A program made the translations under genes and the position numbers. The notes under the pieces were generated by a model. That model did no database searches. It worked only from the letters and a program-made list of their open reading frames with translations, and was not told where the DNA came from. Source: Marivirga sp. (GTDB taxonomy: Bacteria; Bacteroidota; Bacteroidia; Cytophagales; Cyclobacteriaceae). From it: a stretch of 53,756 nucleotides of DNA. Shown here piece by piece: positions 34,042-43,482 of this stretch (within the stretch, counting starts at the first letter, position 1; each line of letters begins with the position of its first letter). Location of the stretch: NCBI RefSeq assembly GCF_024636815.1, contig NZ_JAGXGF010000101.1:1-53756 (forward strand), read 5' to 3'.

Positions 34042-34801
34042 TTGCCTGTGCACTCAGGATTTGACTTAATTCTTTTAAATTGTAAGGGTCATTATAATCA
34101 TACTGAAATATCCCGTTTTTACCCGTTATAATTAATTCCTTTCTGCCATAATTTGTAATAACATCATAACTTGGAATGCTATCATAATGAGAAATGAGTT
34201 CTGGATTTGCTCTGTCTTTGATATTAAAAACTTTAAATCCAAAGTCACCCTCGCAAACAAACAAGACAGTATCACTCACAGATAATCCATGAGGGTTCTG
34301 CATTGGAATGGTATTTAGCAATTGTGGATTTCTTAAGTCTGAAACATCCACTATCTCCATTCTATCTTCACCTGTTTGGCAGGTGGTTCCACTTCGTAAT
34401 GTCACATAAGCAATGCTATTAGTCACCACTACTGGATCGCAAGAAAATGAATGTTCAAAATCAGATAAATAATTAGGAACTGGCCCGTTTTCTACAGAAT
34501 ATATCTTCATTCCCCATTGGGTACCTAAGAATAAATAGTTTTCATATGGGAAGATGGTTTCTACACCCATTCCCACATTTTCAGTTCCAAGTAAACTTGG
34601 ATTCTCAGGATTGCTGATGTCAAAGGTTTTTAAAGTGCTTTCATCAACTATATACAAATAGCCTTTTAGAAAAGTAAATCTGGCCATTGATCCTCCTCTG
34701 CCTTCCCCTGAGGCATCAAATTCTGAATCGCCCGAACATGAGGTCATTACTGTTAGGGAGATTGTTATTAATATAAGTGGAAGTAATTTTAAATTTTTCA
34801 T
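34034..34801 (-). CDS. LVIVD-repeat lipoprotein
   Basis: 255 residues, lipobox VMTSC (C22). The mature part carries LVIVD-type repeats of a beta-propeller: YLYIVDESTLKTFDISNPEN, MEIVDVSDLRNPQLL and FKVFNIKDRANPELI, each ending in a D-[IV]-[SK]-x-[PRL]-x-NP pattern. Such surface lipoproteins are common in Bacteroidota; the function is unknown. It lies 24 bp downstream of a second protein of the same type and overlaps the outer-membrane protein gene that follows. Confidence 0.8.
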   Translation of the reverse strand: MKNLKLLPLILITISLTVMTSCSGDSEFDASGEGRGGSMARFTFLKGYLYIVDESTLKTFDISNPENPSLLGTENVGMGVETIFPYENYLFLGTQWGMKIYSVENGPVPNYLSDFEHSFSCDPVVVTNSIAYVTLRSGTTCQTGEDRMEIVDVSDLRNPQLLNTIPMQNPHGLSVSDTVLFVCEGDFGFKVFNIKDRANPELISHYDSIPSYDVITNYGRKELIITGKNGIFQYDYNDPYNLKELSQILSAQANE

Positions 34802-34825
34802 GACTTAGGATAGTTTTAAATGGAA

Positions 34826-35368
34826 TTAACGGTAACATTTTGGAGATTGAAGAGTAGTAAGTTCCCAACCTACGACTATACCTTTTTCTGGATCCGGACA
34901 CTCGAAATAAAACCCCTGCTGTTGAGGATATTGCATTCCAAATGGAAATACACCCTTCACTCGAGAAGCAAGTTTTACATTTTCAGGATTGCTAATGTCA
35001 ATTGCCAGTAAATCGGTAGCTTGATCCGCATACAAAATATTGTCTCTTACTGCTACATCATTACTTCCAGTGATTTGTATAAATCCTATGTTTTGAGGAT
35101 TTTCAGGGTTTTCATTATCAAATACATGAATTCCTTTTAATATATCCACTAAAAGCAGATAATCATTAATCACATAAATTTTACCTGGGTCCTCAATTTC
35201 TCTTGCAGACAAAGTTTTAATTGCAATTTCGCTTTCTGTAGCGTAGATTGGTCTATAACCTTCTACTTCTTCAACATCAAAATTTGGAGCTGTATCCCAA
35301 AGTTCGCATGATGTTAAGCTTATTAAAATTAAGCTCAGAGTCAATAGTTTAAGTATGGGTGTTTTCAT
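34826..35368 (-). CDS. LVIVD-like lipoprotein, first gene of operon
   Basis: 180 residues from the start at 35368 (MKTPILKLLTLSLILISLTS, lipobox cysteine C21); the longer frame to 35431 places 21 polar residues before the signal and is rejected. Repeat-like segments VFDNENPENPQNIG and LLAIDISNPENVKLAS match those of the next gene, so the two are paralogues of different length. The C-terminus has a cysteine pair (FECPD and SPKCYR) that may form a disulfide. Role unknown. Confidence 0.75.
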   Translation of the reverse strand: MKTPILKLLTLSLILISLTSCELWDTAPNFDVEEVEGYRPIYATESEIAIKTLSAREIEDPGKIYVINDYLLLVDILKGIHVFDNENPENPQNIGFIQITGSNDVAVRDNILYADQATDLLAIDISNPENVKLASRVKGVFPFGMQYPQQQGFYFECPDPEKGIVVGWELTTLQSPKCYR

Positions 35369-35551
35369 TATTTTATGGAATTTAAAAGTTCGATTTAATG
35401 ACACATGTAGGATAAGATTGGTTGGAATCACTTTCTAATCAGAATAAAAATAATATATTTTATCAATAGTAATTAATTCAAGATAAATATAGAGAATTTG
35501 AATATTACTTTTTCAAATATTTATAGCATCTTAGCAAGATAGAAATTTAAT

Positions 35552-37531
35552 ATGATTAATAAACATTCATTTTTTTTAATACTATTATTGCTTTTTTGTT
35601 TTTGCTTTAGTTCAATTTCTCAAAGAAAAGGAAATACAAAAGATAGTACAGAAGTTAGAAGGCTAAATAACTTGTTCAAAATACAATACAAAAGCAAGCC
35701 TGCTGAAAGTTTTGAGTACGCGAATACTGCACTAGAAATTTCTAAAAGAATAAATTTCCTTCAAGGTGAAGCTACAGCTTATAATAATCTGGGGGTCTAT
35801 TACAAACAAAAAGGTGACTATGATAAGGCACTTCGGAATTATAAGCTAGCCTTTAATCTCTATGATTCTTTGGATCATAAAGAAGGTGTTGGAAAATCTT
35901 TAAGCAATATCGGAAATATTTATTCTATCAATCAGGATTTTGAAAGAGCATTGGATTATTACACTGATGCAAAACAAATTTTTGAGGAGTTGAAGGACAG
36001 TCCCAAGTTATTGAGAATTTTAAATAATATTGGAAATATTTATTTGGATCAAGGACAAGAATTGGAGGCTGAAAATTATTATCGACAAGTATTACATATT
36101 TATGAGCAAAATCCCGAGCAATCTTCATTGTTTGATCCCTACAGCAATATCGGTAAGATTTATTTTAATAGACAAGAGTATGATAGTGCGCTTTATTATT
36201 TCAATAAGTCATTAAAGAAAGAAGAGGCATCTGATAATAAATTTGGTGTTTCAGCTGCATTAGTGAAAATTGCCAGGCTTCATAATGCCAGAGGTAGTCA
36301 TCTTGCTGCTAAAAATGCAGCTTTAGATGCTGTTGATATAGCAAGCGATATTTATGCCAAGCCCATCTTACTGGATGCTTATAGCACCCTTGCGGAGGTT
36401 TATCTTCATTTAGAAGACTTGGAAAATTCCTATGTCTACATGAATCAATATCATATTATGAATGATAGTTTATTCAATGAGAAATCTCGTAGGGCAATAG
36501 CTGAGCTAGAAAAAAGCATAGAATTAGAGCAAAAAGAAAAAGAGATAGCACTTTTGAAAAAGGAATCTGAAATTAAAAACTTACAATATCAAAATAGTCG
36601 ACTTTACACTTTTGGGTCTGTAGCTTTTTCGGTTTTATTACTTGCTTTAGCTATTATATCCTTTCTGAAATTTAAGCAAAATAGAAAAGCAAAAGCTCTT
36701 TTGGAATTTCAAAATCAACAGATTTTAAAAAGTAAACAGGCGATTGAGATACAAAAAATGAAACTCGAAAGCTGGAATCAGAATATTACGGATTCCATTG
36801 AATATGCAAAAAGTATTCAGGAAGGGATCATGAATAAAAATAATTTTAAAGAGAATATTCCCTCCTCTTTCGTTTTTTATAAACCTAAAGATATTGTCAG
36901 TGGTGATTTTTATTGGTATTCTCGTCAAACAGGATGTGATATTTTAGCTTTAATAGATTGTACAGGGCACGGTGTGGCAGGAGCATTTATGACGGTTATA
37001 GCGAATGCCACTATGAATCAAATTGTGAACGAAGAGCAAGAAACTGAACCTCATAGAATCCTTGCCAAGTTAGATGTTAAGGTAATGGAAATCCTTAAGC
37101 AAAAGGAAATCACCACTAGTAGCCACAGCATGGATGTCGCTTTGTGTAAAATAGATTATGAAAATAAATTAGTTACTTTTTCAGGAGCTAAAAGGCCACT
37201 TTATTTGGTGGAGAATAATAAATTAAAAGAGTTTAAAGGCAATAATTTCACAGTAGGGGAGTATTTCAATAGTCCCGATAAAAAGTTTACTTTTCAAGAG
37301 ATTGACATAGAAGAAAATCAAACATTCTTTTTAAGTTCAGATGGTTTTGCCGACCAATTTGGAATCAATACTCAGAAAAAATATTTAAGAAAAAGGTTCA
37401 AGTCATTACTTGAAAACATATCAAATAAAAGCTTACCAGAACAACAGAAAAGCCTTGAATTGGAAATGAAAAGATGGCAAGGCGAAATGGAGCAAACCGA
37501 TGATATGTTGGTGATTGGGTTTAGGGTTTAA
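35552..37531 (+). CDS. TPR sensor with SpoIIE-type PP2C phosphatase domain (second copy)
   Basis: 659 residues, same architecture as the gene at 24874: signal sequence (FFLILLLLFCFCFSSIS), TPR repeats (about 50-310; ATAYNNLGVYYKQKGDYDKAL and similar), a membrane helix (FGSVAFSVLLLALAIISFL), a coiled coil, then the SpoIIE phosphatase domain with DIVSGDFYWYSRQ, ALIDCTGHGVAGAFMT and a final MEQTDDMLVIGFRV. Metal-coordinating aspartates are conserved, so it is probably an active serine/threonine phosphatase responding to an envelope cue. No anti-sigma or antagonist gene is adjacent. Confidence 0.88.
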   Translation: MINKHSFFLILLLLFCFCFSSISQRKGNTKDSTEVRRLNNLFKIQYKSKPAESFEYANTALEISKRINFLQGEATAYNNLGVYYKQKGDYDKALRNYKLAFNLYDSLDHKEGVGKSLSNIGNIYSINQDFERALDYYTDAKQIFEELKDSPKLLRILNNIGNIYLDQGQELEAENYYRQVLHIYEQNPEQSSLFDPYSNIGKIYFNRQEYDSALYYFNKSLKKEEASDNKFGVSAALVKIARLHNARGSHLAAKNAALDAVDIASDIYAKPILLDAYSTLAEVYLHLEDLENSYVYMNQYHIMNDSLFNEKSRRAIAELEKSIELEQKEKEIALLKKESEIKNLQYQNSRLYTFGSVAFSVLLLALAIISFLKFKQNRKAKALLEFQNQQILKSKQAIEIQKMKLESWNQNITDSIEYAKSIQEGIMNKNNFKENIPSSFVFYKPKDIVSGDFYWYSRQTGCDILALIDCTGHGVAGAFMTVIANATMNQIVNEEQETEPHRILAKLDVKVMEILKQKEITTSSHSMDVALCKIDYENKLVTFSGAKRPLYLVENNKLKEFKGNNFTVGEYFNSPDKKFTFQEIDIEENQTFFLSSDGFADQFGINTQKKYLRKRFKSLLENISNKSLPEQQKSLELEMKRWQGEMEQTDDMLVIGFRV

Positions 37532-37956
37532 TTTTCTAAAAAAAAAGGCTAAAGAGGGTACTCTTGATTAATACCTCTAAATCTCTAGACCAAAAAAATT
37601 TGCTCATTGGTGAGCGCGAGGGAGGACAAAACAGCGGGCCAGAGTTGGGTTTTGGGCAGAAGCCAGCCAGAGGCTGGTCAGCCTCTGGCTGACATTAAAC
37701 TTTCTTGATTTTTCCCAAAGGAATGCCTCTGGCGTTGTTTCTTTTTGATCAAACAAAAAGAAAAGAAAGAAACTGCAAAATATAATTTGGATTTTATTTC
37801 TATCAAAAATGTCAAAAACCTCAAATTTCACTAAAATGATTAAATTCAGGAGTTTATTCAATGATTTTATTTTGAATAAAGCGCCTTAAAAGCGTTTAAG
37901 TCCTGTTTTTAATACTTTATTATTTATCAAGAGAGCCCTAAAGAAATGAAAGCTAA
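37532..37956. repeat. Dispersed repeat segment with a 12-bp inverted repeat
   Basis: The gap holds a GC-richer block at about 37604-37740 with a perfect hairpin AGCCAGAGGCTG-GT-CAGCCTCTGGCT (37665-37690), followed by TTGTTTCTTTTTGATCAAAC and a purine-rich AAAAAGAAAAGAAAG tract to about 37772. The same wording (CCTCTGGCGTTGTTTCTTTTTG) is familiar to me as an intergenic repeat in Bacteroidota genomes; copy number here was not tested. A minus-strand frame across it (37604-37861) is judged spurious. Confidence 0.55.
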
Positions 37957-39030
37957 TTAAAAACTCTCATCCCACTCTAATTTCCCTTGAGAAACGCCCA
38001 TTAAATTGCATAGACGGAATAAAATTCTGGCACCTACGTTTCCGTTCCAATCGGTATTTTCGCCCGGAGCCACTTCATTCAAATCAAAACCAATGATTTT
38101 CTTACCGTTTTTAACCAACCTAGTCAATAAATAAATGATTTCAGAATAGCTAATACCGCCTGGTACTGGCGTACCGGTATTCGGGCATAGTTCAGGTCTC
38201 AAGCCATCTATGTCAAAGGTGATATACACTTCATTTGGCAGTTCTTTGATGATTCTATCACAGATGATAGTCCAGGATTCGCCTTCGAACATGCCCACTT
38301 TTATATCATCATCATAAAAAACACTTACTCTTTCGCCTTGCTTTTCAGCAAATTTAATTTCCTCTTCACAAAAATCTCGAATCCCTACCTGAACCATTTT
38401 TTCGATTTGCGGAATAGTTTGCAACATATTATAGGAGATAGAAGCATGAGAATATTCGAAGTTTTCATAAGCTTTTCTGAAATCCATATGTGCGTCAATT
38501 TGGAGCACTCCAAAAGATTCGTGTTTAGTAGCTATAGCTTGAACTGCACCCAAAGGGGTACTATGGTCACCACCCACTAATCCCAAAAGCTTATGTTTAT
38601 CCAGTTGCTTTAGAGATTCGGATTTTACCCATTCTACCATTTCAGCACAAACAGAATTAACCTTTTTTAAAAGATTTTTACCTTGTTCCGTTTTTTCTTC
38701 TCCAGATTCCAATAAGCCAATGTATTCCTCCGCCATTATTCGGTGCTTATTACTTTTCGTTAATAAGTCTTGATTGATTGGGAGCATCTGAATACCCATT
38801 TTCCAGGCAGCAATAATATCTTTTTGATATAAATCTACTTGAGAGGAGGCTTCTAAAATATGTTGAGGTCCTTGAGCTGTGCCGGCTTCATAGGAAACGG
38901 TCACTTCCCAGGGAACTGGAATTAAAATTAAATCTGCCGTTTTTTCATCAAAAGGTAACGCAAAAATATTATCTGTTTTGCCTATTCCATTTGGGTCAAA
39001 GGCATTTATTATTTCCTGTTTCTTAGTCAT
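37957..39030 (-). CDS. Arginase/agmatinase/formimidoylglutamase-family hydrolase
   Basis: 357-residue ureohydrolase. The binuclear manganese site is complete: His in GGDHSTP, the DAHMDFR cluster with SHAS after it, and two aspartates in TFDIDGL. The last position has Arg-Pro-Glu instead of the more usual Asp-Pro (DIDGLRPEL). The family covers arginase, agmatinase, formiminoglutamase and related enzymes; which one cannot be decided from motifs, although the form with an N-terminal extension is common in Bacteroidota, where it is often called agmatinase (speB). It follows sixA by 6 bp on the same strand. Confidence 0.85.
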   Translation of the reverse strand: MTKKQEIINAFDPNGIGKTDNIFALPFDEKTADLILIPVPWEVTVSYEAGTAQGPQHILEASSQVDLYQKDIIAAWKMGIQMLPINQDLLTKSNKHRIMAEEYIGLLESGEEKTEQGKNLLKKVNSVCAEMVEWVKSESLKQLDKHKLLGLVGGDHSTPLGAVQAIATKHESFGVLQIDAHMDFRKAYENFEYSHASISYNMLQTIPQIEKMVQVGIRDFCEEEIKFAEKQGERVSVFYDDDIKVGMFEGESWTIICDRIIKELPNEVYITFDIDGLRPELCPNTGTPVPGGISYSEIIYLLTRLVKNGKKIIGFDLNEVAPGENTDWNGNVGARILFRLCNLMGVSQGKLEWDESF

Positions 39031-39036
39031 AAATAA

Positions 39037-39534
39037 TTATTGAATTTCTTCTGGTCTAATATATTCTATTAAATCACAATTTTTTTCCGATACCTCCGAC
39101 CAAGAGGAATAAGGAATTTGTATATGTACGATTCCGGCAGGTTCAACATAGCCAATTTCAGCACCCGTAATATATTCAGAAATATAGGTGATAGAAGGAT
39201 TATGGCAAATAATAATAGCAGAACGCATTTCTGCCGGAATTTCCGATATCACGCGCAACATAATGCGTGCGGATGCCTCATAAATATCTTCTGAAGCTTC
39301 AATATGATCAGCTTTAACACCCAGTTGCTCGTTTATTCTATTCATCGTATCAGTTGTTCTTTGCGCGATGCTATGCAACATAATGTCAGGGTGAAACTCT
39401 TTTTGTTTCAAATACATGCCCACTTTGGAGGCATCCTGCAAACCCTTTGCTGTTAATTGGCGTTCCACATCTTTTAAGCCGGCATTTGGTTCTTCTGCCT
39501 CGCCATGGCGAATTAAATAAAGGTCTTTAAGCAT
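39037..39534 (-). CDS. sixA: SixA-like phosphohistidine phosphatase
   Basis: 165 residues from the internal ATG at 39534 (MLKDLYLIRHGEAE), which places the catalytic RHG at the usual distance from the N-terminus; the frame is open to an ATG at 39576 that would add 14 residues. Histidine phosphatase fold: RHGEAE near residue 9, RTTDTM and IICHNPSI with the second catalytic His. SixA proteins remove phosphate from histidine-phosphotransfer domains. It precedes the ureohydrolase gene by 6 bp and is divergent from topA. Confidence 0.85.
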   Translation of the reverse strand: MLKDLYLIRHGEAEEPNAGLKDVERQLTAKGLQDASKVGMYLKQKEFHPDIMLHSIAQRTTDTMNRINEQLGVKADHIEASEDIYEASARIMLRVISEIPAEMRSAIIICHNPSITYISEYITGAEIGYVEPAGIVHIQIPYSSWSEVSEKNCDLIEYIRPEEIQ

Positions 39535-39670
39535 TTGATTGATTAACTGTTTGTAAGTAAAATTAGGATTATTCATTAAACTATCTCAATAAACGAGTAA
39601 AAACCTAAATTCTTTTTTTCTAAAAAAAAATAATGATATTTGAATTTCAATTTAAAATAAGCCAGTAGAT

Positions 39671-42031
39671 ATGTCGAAAAATTTAGTGATAGTGGAGTCA
39701 CCCGCCAAAGCCAAAACTATTGAAGGTTACTTAGGAAAGGATTATAAAGTGCTTTCTAGTTATGGCCATGTTCGGGATTTGCCAAAAGGAAACAATGCAA
39801 TCGACATTGAAAATGGGTTTAAACCTACTTACGAAATCTCTAAGGATAAGAAGGAGGTCATTAAGGCTTTGATAAAAGAAGCAAAATTAGCTGAAATGAT
39901 CTACCTCGCGACTGATGATGACCGCGAGGGAGAAGCTATTTCATGGCATTTGAAAGAAGCTTTAAATTTAGATGATGCTAGAACCAAAAGAATCGTTTTT
40001 AGGGAAATTACAAAATCAGCCATTCAAAATGCGATTAATTCCCCTAAAGGAATTGATATAGATTTAGTAAATGCACAGCAAGCCAGAAGAATTTTAGATA
40101 GATTAGTGGGTTTTGAACTTTCGCCTATTCTATGGAAAAAAATCAAAACTGGACTTTCAGCTGGTCGGGTTCAATCGGTGGCGGTAAGAATAGTAGTGGA
40201 GAGAGAACGAGAGATTGAAAAGTTTAAAGCTGAATCTTTTTATAAAATACAAGCCTTCTTTAATGTGGAAGGAAAAGAATTAAAAGCCGAACTTCCGGGT
40301 AGATTCAAAACCGAAAAAGAGGCCATGGCATTTTTGGAAAAATGTCTGGATGCTGAGTTTTCAATAGGAAAGCTAGAGAAAAAGCCGGCTAAAAAAACAC
40401 CAGCTCCGCCATTTACTACTTCTACTTTACAGCAGGAAGCTTCCAGAAAATTAGGTTTTTCTGTTTCTCAAACGATGACTTTAGCCCAGAGACTTTATGA
40501 GTCAGGTAAGATTTCTTATATGAGAACGGATTCCCTGAATTTATCTGATGAAGCTAAAGATGGTGCAGCTAGAGAGATTAAGTCAGAATACGGTGCAGAT
40601 TATGCACATACCAGAACTTTCAAAACAAAATCAGCTGGAGCACAGGAAGCTCACGAAGCAATTCGTCCAACAAATTTTGCTACAAAGGAGGCAAGCAGTG
40701 ATTACAACGAACAAAGGCTTTATGATTTAATCTGGAAGAGAGCAATTGCATCACAAATGTCTGATGCACAAATTGAGAAGACCAATGTGAGCATTGATAT
40801 TTCAAATACTGATCAAACTTTAAGTGCAAGTGGTGAGGTTGTAAAATTTGAAGGGTTTTTAAAAGTTTATATTGAATCTACAGATGAGGATGAAGAAGGA
40901 GAAGGCAATGTAACGAAAGGCATGTTACCTCCATTGCAAGTAGGACAAACTTTGGACTTGAAAAGAATGCAATCTAGAGAAGGCTTCACCAGACCGCCTG
41001 CTCGCTATAATGAAGCAACTTTAGTAAAGAAATTAGAAGAGTTGGGAATTGGACGACCTTCTACCTACGCGCCAACTATTTCTACTGTTCAGAAAAGAGG
41101 CTATGTCAACAAAGAATTTCGTGATGGAAAAGATCGGAAATATGTTGAGATGGTGTTGGAGAACGGAAAAATAAATCGTTCAGAAAAAACTGAAATAACC
41201 GGAGCGGAGAAAAATAAATTATATCCAAGTAATTTGGCCATGGTGGTAAATGATTTCTTGGTAGAGCATTTTCCAAATGTTACAGATTATAACTTCACTG
41301 CTAAAGTAGAGCAGGAATTTGATGAAATTGCCAAAGGTGAAAAGATCTGGAATAACATGATCAAGAAGTTTTATGGTGAGTTCCATCAAAAAGTTGACGA
41401 TGCTGAAAGCATTGAAAGGAAAGATGTTAATACTGGTCGTGAATTAGGAGTTGATCCTAAAACAGGTAAGAAGGTAATTGTTCGATTAGGAAAATACGGT
41501 CCTTTAGTACAATTAGGAGAAACACCAGATACTGAAGATGAGGAGGCAGAGAAACCAAAATTTGCTAGTTTAAGAAAGGGGCAATTTATAGAAAACATCA
41601 CACTTGAAGATGCTATGGAATTGTTCAAATTGCCTCGTGAATTAGGCGATTATGAAGGTCAAAAAATGGTGGCGGCTATTGGGCGTTTTGGTCCTTATGT
41701 TCGTCATGATGGTAAGTTTGTTAGCATCCCGAAAGGGGAGGATCCTTTGGACATCACAGCAGATAGAGCCATTGAGTTAATAGAAGAAAAACGAAAGGCT
41801 GATAGAGAAAAATTTATCAAAAGTTTCGATGAAGATCCTGAAGTTCAGGTTTTAAATGGTAGATGGGGTCCGTACATTAAGTTTGGTAAAAAGAATGTAA
41901 AAATCCCTAAAGATAAAGAGCCTGTTGATTTAACTTATCAGGAATGTGTTGAGTTAGCTGAAAAAACTCCCGATAAAAAAGGAGGAAGAAAAGCTGCCCC
42001 AAAGAAGAAAGCAACTAAGAAGAAAAAATAG
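39671..42031 (+). CDS. topA: DNA topoisomerase I
   Basis: Type IA topoisomerase that relaxes negative supercoils. 786 residues. The Toprim domain starts with VIVESPAKAKTIE (E9) and has TDDDREGEAISWH (81-93); the catalytic tyrosine is Y283 in ISYMRTDS. SAGRVQSVAVR and EAHEAIRPT are also canonical. Instead of zinc ribbons, the C-terminus has several Toprim-associated repeats (GKYGPLVQLGE, GRFGPYVRHDGK, GRWGPYIKFGK) and a lysine-rich tail (APKKKATKKKK), the form usual in Bacteroidota. It is followed by a strong terminator. Confidence 0.97.
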   Translation: MSKNLVIVESPAKAKTIEGYLGKDYKVLSSYGHVRDLPKGNNAIDIENGFKPTYEISKDKKEVIKALIKEAKLAEMIYLATDDDREGEAISWHLKEALNLDDARTKRIVFREITKSAIQNAINSPKGIDIDLVNAQQARRILDRLVGFELSPILWKKIKTGLSAGRVQSVAVRIVVEREREIEKFKAESFYKIQAFFNVEGKELKAELPGRFKTEKEAMAFLEKCLDAEFSIGKLEKKPAKKTPAPPFTTSTLQQEASRKLGFSVSQTMTLAQRLYESGKISYMRTDSLNLSDEAKDGAAREIKSEYGADYAHTRTFKTKSAGAQEAHEAIRPTNFATKEASSDYNEQRLYDLIWKRAIASQMSDAQIEKTNVSIDISNTDQTLSASGEVVKFEGFLKVYIESTDEDEEGEGNVTKGMLPPLQVGQTLDLKRMQSREGFTRPPARYNEATLVKKLEELGIGRPSTYAPTISTVQKRGYVNKEFRDGKDRKYVEMVLENGKINRSEKTEITGAEKNKLYPSNLAMVVNDFLVEHFPNVTDYNFTAKVEQEFDEIAKGEKIWNNMIKKFYGEFHQKVDDAESIERKDVNTGRELGVDPKTGKKVIVRLGKYGPLVQLGETPDTEDEEAEKPKFASLRKGQFIENITLEDAMELFKLPRELGDYEGQKMVAAIGRFGPYVRHDGKFVSIPKGEDPLDITADRAIELIEEKRKADREKFIKSFDEDPEVQVLNGRWGPYIKFGKKNVKIPKDKEPVDLTYQECVELAEKTPDKKGGRKAAPKKKATKKKK

Positions 42032-42035
42032 CATC

Positions 42036-42071
42036 AAAAAAGCCCTTTAAAATATTTGAAGGGCTTTTTTA
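42036..42071. terminator. Bidirectional terminator after topA
   Basis: AAAAAAGCCCTT (42036-42047) pairs with AAGGGCTTTTTT (42059-42070) around an 11-nt loop. A run on the left and T run on the right, between convergent genes. Confidence 0.85.
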
Positions 42072-42085
42072 TTCAGTACTGATTC

Positions 42086-42367
42086 TTAAAGTTGAACATC
42101 TTTATAATCATCATACTTATTGAAAACATGCTGAACATATGAACAGTCGGCTTTTATCTTAAAGTTTTCATTTCTGGCTTTTTTAGCTAAATAATCTAAT
42201 AATTTTCTACCAACGCTTTGACCTTTCAATTCCTCTAATACTTCAGTATGCTTTACATTTAAGATATGTTCACTTTCTCTAGTGAATTGCATTTCTGCTT
42301 TAGGATTATTTTCCTCTCCAACAAAAAGCTTTCCGGTCTGTTGTTTTTCTTTTAATTCTATTTTCAT
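42086..42367 (-). CDS. Small GNAT-like N-acetyltransferase (NATD1/YjdJ type)
   Basis: 93 residues. The small GNAT-like domain shows the pattern of this family: FTRESEHILNVKHTEVLEEL followed by the acetyl-CoA loop GQSVGRKLLDYLAKKARNEN and DCSYVQHVFNKYDDY. The substrate is unknown. It is a single gene, convergent with topA across a shared terminator, with its start 100 bp from the divergent EamA gene. Confidence 0.85.
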   Translation of the reverse strand: MKIELKEKQQTGKLFVGEENNPKAEMQFTRESEHILNVKHTEVLEELKGQSVGRKLLDYLAKKARNENFKIKADCSYVQHVFNKYDDYKDVQL

Positions 42368-42435
42368 CTTAGCTGTATTTAGCTTGCAAACTAATGATTA
42401 TATGGCTAAAGACAAGGTGATTTCAAGTTTAGCCT

Positions 42436-42443
42436 TAGCTTTG
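42436..42443 (+). promoter_or_regulatory. -7 box of the EamA transporter gene
   Basis: TAGCTTTG matches TAnnTTTG, 24 nt before the ATG at 42468. A -33 TTTG at the normal distance is not evident. Confidence 0.5.
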
Positions 42444-42467
42444 CAATTTTAAAACACACTAGTCAGA

Positions 42468-43310
42468 ATGAACAAAGGTATTCTTTACATGATCATTGCA
42501 GGATTTCTGTTTGCAACAATGAACGTTTTCGTAAAAATGTTGCCAAATATTCCTGCGATTGAAATTGTGTTTTTCAGATCTCTCATTTCCTTTCTGATGA
42601 GTTTTGTCTATCTTAAATCCATAGGAGTTCCTGTAATGGGGAATAATAAAAAGCTATTGATTGCCAGAGGTGCAGTAGGTGCAGTTGCTTTAACCATGTA
42701 TTTCTATACGTTGCAAAATATACCTTTGGGTAGTGCTGTAACCATGCAATTCCTTTCTCCAATTTTCACTTCCATTTTAGGTGTTTTTATAGTGAAAGAA
42801 AAAGTACACCCTAAACAATGGATTTTTTATATAATGGCTTTTGCCGGTTTAATTATTATACAAGGATTTGATCCAAGGATTTCTTTACAAATGTTTGCCA
42901 TCGGTATCGGCTCTTCCATAATGGCAGGTTTGGCCTACAATATAATACGGAAAATCAATAAAACGGAACACCCTATGGTTATCGTTTTTTATTTTCCTTT
43001 AGTCACTACTCCACTTACTGGGCTTTATTCAGCCTTCAATTGGACTATGCCTATTGGGGAGGAGTGGTTGATTTTATTAGCAATTGGAGTATTAACTCAA
43101 TTTGCCCAATATTTCATGACCATGTCTTATCAGGCAGAAGATTTATCAAAAGTGGCTAGCTTAAAATATTTAACCATTGTTTATGCTCTTGGATATGGAT
43201 ATGTTTTCTTTGATGAAACCTATAATTGGATAGTCTTTTCCGGAATTGCTTTAATTTTGGCGGGAGTGATATTGAATGTTTGGTTCAAAAGTAAGATTGG
43301 GAAAGTATAA
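42468..43310 (+). CDS. EamA/DMT-family transporter
   Basis: 280-residue inner-membrane protein with about ten transmembrane helices in two EamA repeats (about 1-135 and 140-275). The first repeat contains MIIAGFLFATMNVFVKM and EIVFFRSLISFLMSF, the second YNIIRKINKTEHP and SLKYLTIVYALGYGYVFFDE. Family members export small metabolites such as amino acids; the substrate is not predictable. It has its own -7 box and is not in an obvious operon. Confidence 0.88.
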   Translation: MNKGILYMIIAGFLFATMNVFVKMLPNIPAIEIVFFRSLISFLMSFVYLKSIGVPVMGNNKKLLIARGAVGAVALTMYFYTLQNIPLGSAVTMQFLSPIFTSILGVFIVKEKVHPKQWIFYIMAFAGLIIIQGFDPRISLQMFAIGIGSSIMAGLAYNIIRKINKTEHPMVIVFYFPLVTTPLTGLYSAFNWTMPIGEEWLILLAIGVLTQFAQYFMTMSYQAEDLSKVASLKYLTIVYALGYGYVFFDETYNWIVFSGIALILAGVILNVWFKSKIGKV

Positions 43311-43431
43311 TTACTGGTTTTTCAGGTCTTTTTCTCGAACAAATAGGGCATATCATCGAATTGATTAGATTTTGATTGTTCCTTACCAAGGTTTTTCACA
43401 ATTTATGGAAAATTTAATAACTGGCTTCAGA

Positions 43432-43439
43432 TAAGTTTG
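43432..43439 (+). promoter_or_regulatory. -7 box of the histidine kinase-panB unit
   Basis: TAAGTTTG matches TAnnTTTG on the plus strand, 43 nt before the ATG at 43483. Confidence 0.45.
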
Positions 43440-43482
43440 TTATATCTTTAGAATTAGTAATTCATGTTATAGTGAATATTGA

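Noticed and set aside
35369-35431. Upstream start for the first LVIVD-like lipoprotein
   Set aside because: Would place 21 polar residues before the signal peptide and lipobox.
37604-37861. 85-residue minus-strand ORF
   Set aside because: It crosses a dispersed repeat and its hairpin, has biased low-complexity content (FFLFFLF), and no plausible start context; such frames are common false calls in this repeat.
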